From Spirosoma validum (lineage in GTDB: Bacteria; Bacteroidota; Bacteroidia; Cytophagales; Spirosomataceae): a stretch of 64,000 nucleotides of DNA. Location of the stretch: contig NZ_JACXAA010000004.1 in assembly GCF_014699035.1 (NCBI RefSeq), positions 186,001 through 250,000 on the forward strand, written 5' to 3'. A program made the position numbers and the translations under genes. Below, piece by piece: positions 52,302-61,534 of this stretch. The notes below the pieces were generated by a model that was not told the origin of the DNA, did not search any database, and saw only the letters and a list, made by a program, of their open reading frames with translations. Position 1 is the first letter of the stretch; each line of letters begins with the position of its first letter.

Positions 52302-55300
52302 TCAGGAGTAAGTCGCCGTATCGGCAAACTGACTGGGCGTCATCTGATATTGCTGACGGAATAGCCGAGCGAAGTGGGTTGCACTTTGAAAACCGACCCG
52401 GTAAGCTGTCTCCGATACGTTCACCCCCGCCTGCAATAACTCACTGCCCCGCTTCAGCCGGTAGAGCCGTACGACATCCGCCGGAGCCAGACCAGTCAGG
52501 GCCTTGAGTTTGCGGTACAGCCCCGTACGACTCATGCCCAGCGGACTCAGCAGTTCATCGACGCCGTAGGCCGGTTCATCCAGGTGCTCTTCCAGCAACG
52601 CGTACAGGCGAGCCAGAAAGGGGTCCAGGGGCGGCCTTTCGTCAGCCTTGTCGGCTGACGCGGCAGGTTGGTGCAGGCCAGCCTGCACCCAGGCTCGAAG
52701 CTGGCGTTGCGTCGCGATCTGATTCCGCACCCGGGCCTGTAGCTCCGCTACGTGAAAGGGTTTGGTCAGGTAGTCGTCAGCCCCCAGGGAGAGCCCTTCC
52801 AGCCGGTTATCGAGCGCTACTTTAGCCGTTAGTAGCAGCACTGGAATGTGGCTGGTCCGCAAGTCGGATTTCAGCCGCTGGCACAGGGCATAGCCATCCA
52901 TGACCGGCATCATCACATCCGAGATGATCAGATTCGGTACGTCGGCCAGCGCCTGTTCCCAGCCCAACTGACCGTTAGCCGCCTGGATACCCCGGCATTC
53001 GGTCGGCAGGCTATCGAGAATAAAGCGGGCCAGCTCGTCATTATCTTCCACCACTAGCACCAGTGGACGATCGTCCAACGACCCGGCATCCGGAAGACCT
53101 TCTGGATGGGAAACCGCAACCGCTTGAGCGTTGGGAATCTCGTCCGAAACCGAGGCCGAAGGGCTGACCACCCGGTAGGGCAACTCGATGGTAAACGTCG
53201 TTCCAATACCCAGTTCACTGCGCACGCTGATACGTCCTGCCTGCAGGCGAACCAACTCATTGACCAGTGCCAGGCCGATACCCGTACCCACAGCGGGGGA
53301 GGAGCGAGACAGGCGGGTAGATGGTATTTGATAGAACCGGTCGAAGATATGCGGTAACTGGTCGGCGGCCATGCCGATACCCGTGTCCGCTACGCTTAGC
53401 ACGACCCCCGTCGAAGTCGACCGAAGGTCAACCCTTACCTGATCCCCGGAGCGGGTGAATTTCAGGGCATTGCCCAGCAGGTTGTTCAGTATCCGTTCGA
53501 GCTTGTCCGCATCGAACCAATAGCCGTCAGCTAGTTGGGTAGCCTCGACCTGTATTTCAACGCCGGTTGACTGGGCTAGTTCGAGGAAGGAACGGACGGT
53601 TTCTTCCACGAACTTAGTTAAATCACCCTGCACCTCTATGACGGGCAAAGCTTCAGCCTCCAGCTTGGAGAGATCCAGCAATTGATTGACCAGTCCCAGC
53701 ACCTGATTGGCATTCCGGCCGATGGTGGCCAGTTGCTGCTGCTGCTCTGGTTGGTGGAGCGTACGGGCCAGCCGCTCGGCGGGCCCCAGAATCAGCGTTA
53801 GGGGGGTGCGGAACTCGTGGGTGATGTTGGCAAAGAAATTCGACTTGAGTGAATCAACCATCTTGAGTTGTTGAGCCTGTTGCTGTTGCAGAGTCAGTTC
53901 CCGTTGTTGCAGACTTAGTTCTCTCTGCTGGGTAGCAATGGCCTGGCGGAGTTGCAAGCGGTTAAGGTAAACTTTTAGGATGACCCATCCCAGGGCCAGC
54001 ACCAGCATTCCATACAGACCTATGGCCCACCAGGTAGCCCAGAGGGGCGGCTCAATGCGAATCCTCAACCGCCGGGTATGGGGGCTCCAGACCCCCGAGG
54101 TGTTAGCCGCGTTGACCACCAGCGTATAATGACCCGGAGACAGATCGGTATAGGTGGCCACGGGCAGGTCCGTTTCTTTCCAGTGGGTTTCCAGCCCGTC
54201 CAACCGATAGCGGTAGTGGTGTTTACCCAGCCGGTTAAACTGAAGAGCCGCAAACTCTACCGTAATGAAATTCTGATCATGGGCCAGCCTAAGCTGAGCA
54301 ACGGCCTGCATGGGCAACGAGTCCAAAAGGGTTGGCCCCGCCGGTTGGTCGTTGATGTGTACATCCGTCAGCTCAACCCGGGGCGCAAACGAATCCCCGC
54401 CCACCTGATGGGGATAGAAGGCCGTGATGCCTTCCAGCCCACCCAGGATAATGCGATCATCCGGCAGGTGCACCGCATGAAACCGATTAAACTCATCGGC
54501 TAACAGCCCATCGGTGCGGGTAAAGGTCCGCGTCGCCAGCGTATGCGGGTTTAGTCGGCAGATCCCTTTGTTGGTGGCGATCCACAACTGGCCCTGCTGA
54601 TCGGGAATCAATGAATAAATCACATTGTTGGGTAGCCCCTGGGCGATCGTAAAGCGTTGGCAACGGCCGCTTCGTTTATCGAAGCGGCACAGCCCGCTGC
54701 CGTACGTACCGATCCACAGGAAATGGGCGTCAGTGGGGTCCTGAGCCAAACTGAGAAGAGAATTGTTGCTCAAGGAGTGAGAATCGGCTGGCCGATGGGC
54801 GTACTGATGCAACTGGCCCGTCGACTTGTCGAGTCGCCACAAACCCTTTTGTTCGGTAGCCAGCCACAGGGCTTGCTCGTCGACCGAAAAAACCAGGACG
54901 GTACTTGTCTGTCGACGCGGGATACGGTAAGGCAGGAGTAGCCACTGGGGGTGCTCATAGCGATATACCAACGTATCATGTACCGCCCAGATACGTCCCC
55001 CTGGGTCCGTAGCTAGCGGACAGGGCGCATCACCGGTCTCCCGGTTCTGAAACGCATGGGGCAGGGGGTGCGGAGTAGGCTCGTGGGTAGCCAGATTCAG
55101 TTGGTAAATCAAGGAACTGCCCACGTTGAACCACAGCGAGCCGCGCGCGTCAAGAGTTGACCGAAAGTCATAACTGGTGGGCGAGGAATGGGTCTGTATC
55201 AACGCCCGTTGCTGAGCAGACAACGTTAGCCAGGGTGCGTCGAGCAGATCAGTGTGAAACGAGTGTCGATAGCGACCGGTTTGAAACGGATTGGGCCTTA

Positions 55301-56357
55301 GGTCGTAGGTTCGAATACCGGCCCCGGCAGTACCTTGCCATAAGACGTCGGATTGATCGACCCAGGGCCGGAGTCCGTTTTCTTTGGGTTGACCCGGTAG
55401 GTTCGCCACCAGCAACTGGCCTCCGCCCTGATCGGTGAAGCGGAACAGCGCCCCCTGGTTATTAAAATAAACCCGCCCCTGGCTGTCGGTCGTAAAGCCC
55501 ACCTGGTCCCACTCCGGTAGCCCACCCGCCAGGGGATAGGTATGGATTTCCCCTGTCCGGGGATGGAGTCGCAGAATCTGGTTGGTAAGAAAAAGCAGCA
55601 ACTCGCCCCCGCCGGGCCGGCCGCTGGGCCGCACATACAGACGGAAGACGAGTTCTTTCAAGTTGGGATTGGACGGACCGCTCGGGAGCCGGTAGGACCG
55701 GAATCGGTTTGTTTTCTCCTCGAACCGTAGTAGGCCACCGGCGCAGGCCAGCCAGATACCTCCCTGATTGTCTTCGACAAGGTCGCTGACAATCTCATGA
55801 TTGCCCAGTGTGGATGCATCCGACCGCACGGCGATATTCCGGATCTGTCCCGTATTCAGATCGATGCGCACCAGCTTCCCGTTGGTCAGCACCAGCCATA
55901 GGCGATCCCGCCGATCGATACAGAAGAAAAGCAGTCCCTGCTGACCGACGGCCCGGCGAAAGAGAGGCCCTCGGGAAATATTCGTGAACCGCTCCGTGCG
56001 GGGGTCGATCCGGTCGAGGTCACCCCGGTCGGAGGTCACCCAGATGCGGCCCTTGGGATCCAGAGTGATCTTGCTAAGACCCGCAAAGGAGAGTGCGGGT
56101 CGACCGCCGGGATCGGGCTGGAATACCCGAAACCGCTGTCCATCGTAGCGACATAGTCCATCGCGGGTGGCAGCCCAGATGAAGCCCAGCCGATCCTGCA
56201 CGATAGCGGGGACGAAGGCCTGGGGTAGTCCCTGACGGTCAGTAATGACTTCAGGGAGGGGTAACTGAACTGACTGTGCTCCCAGCCAAGTGGCTGAGGC
56301 CAGTTTGATCAGTAGAAACACTAATAGGCTGGGGACAGCAGGTATGTATTTACTCAT
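52302..56357 (-). CDS. Hybrid two-component system sensor kinase/response regulator (HTCS)
   Basis: 1351 residues, a full one-chain two-component system. Signal peptide; two-component-regulator beta-propeller to about residue 680 (GLPQAFVPAIVQDRLGFIWA); Y_Y_Y domain at ~690-760; membrane helix near 789; HisKA with phospho-acceptor His in NITHEFRTPL near 845; HATPase (VADTGIGMA, GTGIGLALVNEL); receiver with Asp in ISDVMMPVMDG near 1148; AraC-type HTH at ~1266-1351. The propeller senses a ligand in the periplasm and the HTH acts on DNA. It is the best candidate for binding the twin operators at 52210 and 48829. Confidence 0.93.
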   Translation of the reverse strand: MSKYIPAVPSLLVFLLIKLASATWLGAQSVQLPLPEVITDRQGLPQAFVPAIVQDRLGFIWAATRDGLCRYDGQRFRVFQPDPGGRPALSFAGLSKITLDPKGRIWVTSDRGDLDRIDPRTERFTNISRGPLFRRAVGQQGLLFFCIDRRDRLWLVLTNGKLVRIDLNTGQIRNIAVRSDASTLGNHEIVSDLVEDNQGGIWLACAGGLLRFEEKTNRFRSYRLPSGPSNPNLKELVFRLYVRPSGRPGGGELLLFLTNQILRLHPRTGEIHTYPLAGGLPEWDQVGFTTDSQGRVYFNNQGALFRFTDQGGGQLLVANLPGQPKENGLRPWVDQSDVLWQGTAGAGIRTYDLRPNPFQTGRYRHSFHTDLLDAPWLTLSAQQRALIQTHSSPTSYDFRSTLDARGSLWFNVGSSLIYQLNLATHEPTPHPLPHAFQNRETGDAPCPLATDPGGRIWAVHDTLVYRYEHPQWLLLPYRIPRRQTSTVLVFSVDEQALWLATEQKGLWRLDKSTGQLHQYAHRPADSHSLSNNSLLSLAQDPTDAHFLWIGTYGSGLCRFDKRSGRCQRFTIAQGLPNNVIYSLIPDQQGQLWIATNKGICRLNPHTLATRTFTRTDGLLADEFNRFHAVHLPDDRIILGGLEGITAFYPHQVGGDSFAPRVELTDVHINDQPAGPTLLDSLPMQAVAQLRLAHDQNFITVEFAALQFNRLGKHHYRYRLDGLETHWKETDLPVATYTDLSPGHYTLVVNAANTSGVWSPHTRRLRIRIEPPLWATWWAIGLYGMLVLALGWVILKVYLNRLQLRQAIATQQRELSLQQRELTLQQQQAQQLKMVDSLKSNFFANITHEFRTPLTLILGPAERLARTLHQPEQQQQLATIGRNANQVLGLVNQLLDLSKLEAEALPVIEVQGDLTKFVEETVRSFLELAQSTGVEIQVEATQLADGYWFDADKLERILNNLLGNALKFTRSGDQVRVDLRSTSTGVVLSVADTGIGMAADQLPHIFDRFYQIPSTRLSRSSPAVGTGIGLALVNELVRLQAGRISVRSELGIGTTFTIELPYRVVSPSASVSDEIPNAQAVAVSHPEGLPDAGSLDDRPLVLVVEDNDELARFILDSLPTECRGIQAANGQLGWEQALADVPNLIISDVMMPVMDGYALCQRLKSDLRTSHIPVLLLTAKVALDNRLEGLSLGADDYLTKPFHVAELQARVRNQIATQRQLRAWVQAGLHQPAASADKADERPPLDPFLARLYALLEEHLDEPAYGVDELLSPLGMSRTGLYRKLKALTGLAPADVVRLYRLKRGSELLQAGVNVSETAYRVGFQSATHFARLFRQQYQMTPSQFADTATYS

Positions 56358-57186
56358 GCCTAAATGACTCGCTTCTATTTACTCCTTAAGTCTAGTAGCA
56401 AACAGAAATGCCTTGCATGTTTATCAACTGGTTTTGTTCAGGGAAATCCCCTAACAAATCTACCTTTTTTTACTGTAAAATCAGCCTTTCCAGCCTGGAA
56501 AATGAAATAGATATACATACCCATGAGTCAGCTACGCGCTTTATTTTAGCAACTAATTTCAGAAACTTTATTAACTGAATCCTGGGCAATGGTATCCAGT
56601 CCTTTTAGACAGATGTCTCCCTACGGATGTTTGGTTAGATAGGTTGGAACCAATTCTTAGGCTGATTAAATCATTTCTAGTCGTTTCGAATGAAAGAACT
56701 ACTATCCTTTTCCCTTTTCAGAACTGCTTCCTCAAAGCAGCGCATGTACGTCGACAAGTAAAAAGAATCAAATAGGTTAACCCGAATGGACCCTTATAGA
56801 AGACCGAGCTACCTGAATTGTTCCACAAACGTCCCAGATTTTTCTTTGTAAAGAAGCACGTTAATTTAGTCCTGACGGGTCAGCGTCACGGGGGGCTACT
56901 CGCCAATCAACGCACTGGACCAGACGCTTCGCTCATTTTCTAGTCGGTACCTAACGAAGTAGGGTTGTCAATTCGCCCTTTTTGGGTGCCTCACGTGAAG
57001 GCTAACGGGACGCCTGTCTTACTATGGAAACCACCCATACTCGCAGATCGTGTCTGGCTAGTGGCTGCTAAGCGAGCTGCTTGTCAGTAGCTACGGTGGG
57101 CGGGGCGGCCGTACGCTCGTTTCAACTATTTTTTTTGCCGTGGCCCTAACAGACATCCTGACCGGTGAATTTCACCGTATATTTAC
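56358..57186. other. Divergent intergenic region between the two HTCS genes
   Basis: 829 bp. Both HTCS promoters should lie here. TATATTTA at 57178-57185 is a possible -7 box for the plus-strand gene, but it is too near the TTG at 57187, so translation may begin further downstream. No coding frame, strong hairpin or copy of the twin operators was seen. Confidence 0.35.
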
Positions 57187-60100
57187 TTGTTTAGCTGGCC
57201 AATACTTTTGACGCGTAACCACCTAGGGCAAGCTTTCATCAGCACCCATTTAGACCGTAAACATGGGCTACTCCTATGGATCAGACAGGCCTTGGCAGGG
57301 CTGTGCCTGTTGTTGGGGGTAACGGCGCCATTCATCAGCCCACAAGCGCAGCCGGTCCGTAAACCCATCCGGGTGCTTACCACCAAAGAGGGTTTACCCC
57401 AATCGTTTGTCTCGGGTATGGTGCAGGATGCGGCCGGCTTTGTCTGGGTGGGCACCCGAAATGGCTTAGCCCGCTACGATGGCCGCCAGTTTGTGGCCTT
57501 TCATTATGATCAGCGGGATTCAACGAGCCTCTCCTCCGAGGTCATTATCCACCTGCTGCCGGATCAGCAAAAGACGATCTGGATTGAATACGAATCCGGC
57601 GAACTGGATCAGTTTTCACCCCGCTCGTAACAGGTTGAGCGCATCGACCAACGGCCCCTGTTCCGTCGACATCCGCTTCATTTTGCCCGCCGGGGCTGGA
57701 CGGTGGATACCCACGGTAATCTATGGGGGACCCAGCTAACCGGGGGGCTTTGGGGCTATGACTGGGCGGCTGGGGCTCTTCGTCACTATACCCGGCGTCG
57801 TCACGGGCTGCCTTCCGATACCATCCGGGGCCTGCTGGCCAGCCGCCAGGGGGGCCTTTGGCTGCTGAGCCGCGACGCCTTGACCCGGTTTGATCCCACT
57901 ACGGGCAAGAGCGATTCGGTCCGCTTGCCCGTAGCCATTCAGGGGGATTCATTACCGGTGGGGGCGGGCGGAACGGTGCCCCTTTTTGAGCGCCGGAACG
58001 GGGAGCTGATGTGGACGTATGGTGGCCAGTTACTTATTTTTTCGCCCACGACAGGCCAGTTTCGGCGGCATCGCTTCCCCTCCCCCAACCAGACCTGGGT
58101 GCAGACCGCTCCCGACGGGCAGGAGTACCTGGTTACCCTGAACCGGCTATATCGCTACGATCCGGTTCAGGGTCCGTTGCTGGTGGGTGAACTGCCCCCC
58201 GGCAATGCCGAATCGATCCTGGTTGACCAATCGGGCCTGGTATGGGTGGGTACCAACGCAGGCGGTATTCATCAGCTCGACCTGACGGGCCCTTATTTCG
58301 AGCGGTTTACGAACCAGCTGGGCTTTCACCCGGACTTGTTTCAACAACAGGTTGGTTTGTCCCTGGCCCAGGCGTTCGAATGGTCACCCACCCAGGGTAA
58401 CTTTCGCCAGCTAAGCTATTATGTGCGGACGACGTATGACCCCCAGAAGCGGCTCTGGGTTGGGCTGCGTTACCGGGCGGGCTATGTCGACTCGACTCAG
58501 CGACGACTTATTTTTCTGCCGTCCCTGCCTTCCGCCAACCCTACCCAAGATCGGCCATTGAGCATTAGCGGCCTGCGTTTCGATCCCAGGGGCCTCCTGT
58601 GGGCCGTCGATAACGAAGGCAACGTGGCATTTTGCGACATCCAGCGCCGGGCGTGGACGAGCTGGTTATCCGCCGACCAACTCCGGAAGGGGGTGGCCCC
58701 CCGAATCGAAACGCAGGATATCGTCGTGGATGGAGAAGCCATCTGGATTACCGACCATCAACATGGATTGATCCGCATTGAGCGGGCCACCAAACGGATA
58801 CGGGTCATTTCGCAGGCCACGCCCGGAGCCCATTTTCTGACCGACATGCTGCTGGGGATGCAGCCCGACCCGACCCGTTCCAATTTACTCTGGATCGGGA
58901 GCCATGCCGGGCTCATTAGCCTGAACAAAACGACGTTACAGGGGCGGACGTTTACCACCGCCGAGGGGTTGCCCGATAATACGATCTACTCGGTACTGGC
59001 CGACCGCCGGGGCTATCTGTGGCTAAGTACCAATAAAGGGCTGTGCCGCTTTGATCCCCGCAGCCACCAGGTCCGTACCTTCAACACGACCGATGGTTTG
59101 CCCGGAGACGAGTTCAACCGGTTTCATCACCTGGCGTTGCCCGATGGGCGGTTGGCCTTCGGGGGGACCGAGGGCTGGGTCCTGTTCAATCCGCTGACTA
59201 TTCAGAACGATCGGTTTCAGCCACCGCTAGCGCTGACGGAGCTAAAAATTAACAACCAGCCCGTCCCCCTTACGCCAGGCCGGGGCTTTTTGCCGGTTCC
59301 CCTGAATGAACTGGAGGAACTGATCGTGCCGTTCGCTCAAAATACGCTCAGTGTAAGTTTTGCGGGGCTGGAATACAATCAACCGGCCCGGCTCCGGTAC
59401 CGGTATCAGTTGGTGGGCTACGATGAAAACTGGGTCGATGCCGGGCTTACCCCCCTGGCCTCCTATACGCAATTGCCCCCCGGCCAGTACACCCTGCGGG
59501 TCAGCGCCACCAACACCACCGGGCAGTGGAGTCCGCACGAGCATACGCTGACGATCCGGGTAACGCCCCCCTGGTGGCGTAGTGGGTGGGCCTACGGGTG
59601 CTACGTGCTGCTGGGCTTTAGCTTACTACGGGTCTACATCCGGCTCCGCACCCAGCAGGTCGGCGAACGCCAGCAACGGCTGGTTGAGCAACAGAATGCC
59701 GACCGATTGCGCGAATTGAACGAGTTGAAAAATCGTTTTTTTACCAATATTACCCACGAACTGCGAACGCCACTGACCTTGATTCTGGGGCCCACCGAGC
59801 GGCTGCGGGCGGTGGTGGAGGAGCCCGCCTGGCAAGGCTGGCTGACGGCCATTGACCGCAGCCGCTCATCAGCTACTAAACCTGATCAATCAATTGCTGG
59901 AGTTGGCCCGGCTGGAAGCGGGCGTCATTACGGTCGATGAGCGTCCGGGTGATGTGCGCGGGCTGATCCTTCAACTGGTGGAGACGATGCGGCCCGAAGC
60001 GGAGGCCAAGGGCCTGGAACTGGTGTGGGTAGATCAGCTGGGTCCGGGCCTATATTGGTTTGATGCCGACAAGCTGGAACGGATCGGGCTGAATTTACTG

Positions 60101-61288
60101 GCCAATGCGGTTAAGTTTACCCCGCGGGGACGTATTACGGTGACCTTGCAGGCGGGAATACGGCTGCTGGTGGAGGATACGGGACCGGGTATGGGGGATG
60201 AGGAGCGGCCCCATATTTTCGACCGCTTTTACCAGGGACGTGCGGCCTCCGCTTCCTCGCCCGGCTAGGGCATCGGTCTGGCGCTGGTTAAGGAGTTGGT
60301 GGAGGTGCAGGGCGGCACCATCACGGTCGAGAGTCCGTTGGACGCATCCACCTGGCGTTCGTCGGCCGGTACCCGGTTTACGGTCGAGCTGCCTTTTCGG
60401 CTGGCCAGCCCAACGGAGCCTGAGCCCATCCGGCTGAGCGAGGAGATACTCCCGGGGCCAGTGGAGGAGGGGGTGGTGGGTGATGAGCACCCCTTGGTGC
60501 TGGTGGTGGAAGACAATGCCGAGCTGGGCGATTTTATTGCCCAAAGCCTGCCGGCCCAGTACCGGATTCTGCGGGCCGCCGATGGGATCGAAGGGCTGGA
60601 CGCGGCTGTCGGGCAGGGCCCGGATTTGATCATCAGCGACGTACTCATGCCACGTATGGACGGCTACACCCTTTGCCAAACGCTGAAACAGGACCGGCGC
60701 ACCAATCACATCCCGGTTATCCTGCTGACGGCCAAAGTAACCCTGGATGATCGCCTGAGGGGCTTGACGGGCGGGGCCGACGATTACTTGACCAAACCGT
60801 TCTACGTGGCCGAGTTGCAGCTGCGGGTCCACAACCTGCTCGAGCGGCAGCGTCGGCAGCGGGACTGGGTCCGGGCGCAGTTGAACAGCCCGATGACGGC
60901 CGTTGTGCCAACCCAACCGGCTCCCGGTGAGCCACAGCCGATGGGTCTGGATGCGGAGGCATCCTTTCTGGAGGAACTCGATGGACATATAGCGCAGCAC
61001 CTCGACGAGACTCAGTTTGGGGTGGAGGAACTGGCCCAGGTCATGGGCCTGAGCCGGGTGCACCTGTATCGAAAAGTGAAAGCGCTGAGTGGGCTCACCG
61101 CCACCGAATGGCTCCGCAACTACCGCTTGAAACAAGCGACCCGGCTGCTCCAGGCAGGCAGTTCGGTGAGCGATGCCGCTTACCAGGTGGGCTTTGAGAG
61201 TCCGGCTTACTTCGCCAAATGCTTCCGGGAGTTGTATGGGCTGACCCCCACGGATTTTCAGCATCAGCCACCGGACAGGCCGATATAG
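57187..61288 (+). pseudogene. Second HTCS hybrid regulator, disrupted three times
   Basis: About 1367 codons aligning in order with the intact HTCS (1351). Propeller and Y_Y_Y, membrane helix, HisKA (His in NITHELRTPL), HATPase, receiver (Asp in ISDVLMPRMDG) and AraC HTH are all recognisable. It is broken by TAA at 57628-57630 (same frame resumes, QVERIDQRPLFRR), a frameshift near 59862 (AHQLLNLINQLLELARLEAG continues in another frame) and TAG at 60266-60268 inside the G-box (SPG-stop-GIGLALVKEL). The TTG start is uncertain. The remaining 330-residue piece from 60296 keeps receiver and HTH and could be made alone. Confidence 0.8.
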
Positions 61289-61327
61289 GAAAAAAAAGGC
61301 TCTCCTGCCTGATTTAAGGCCAAAATG

Positions 61328-61361
61328 TAACATATGTTATAGGGGTATGTAACATTTGTTA
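61328..61361. promoter_or_regulatory. Second type of twin palindromic operator
   Basis: TAACATATGTTA at 61328-61339 and TAACATTTGTTA at 61350-61361, spacing 22 bp. Architecture (two dyads, two helical turns apart) matches the GGTCTAAWCTGACC operators, but the sequence differs. It lies between the broken HTCS and the glycine-rich gene, whose start is 174 bp downstream. TAGCTTTA at 61384-61391 is a possible -7 box. Confidence 0.6.
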
Positions 61362-61534
61362 TCGTCCATGCCCTATAGAGGCTGTAGCTTTACCCCCGGG
61401 GAAGTCGGGTTGCCATCCAACTCATTCGTATCTAACCGGGTACCACGGTGAGTGGCTATGTTGCCAGCGTGCGTACTTGATAATCCGGCTTTTTACCTCC
61501 TTGTCCCCCGTCAACTCAATCAACGCTTACCTCT

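Noticed and set aside
24691..61288. Stop-codon reassignment to explain in-frame TAA, TAG and TGA
   Set aside because: All three stop codons occur as lesions in only a few genes, while long intact genes use them normally as terminators.
60095..61333. 412-codon open frame on the minus strand
   Set aside because: It is exactly antisense to the HATPase, receiver and HTH parts of the second HTCS, and its translation has no domain character. GC-rich codons make such antisense frames long.
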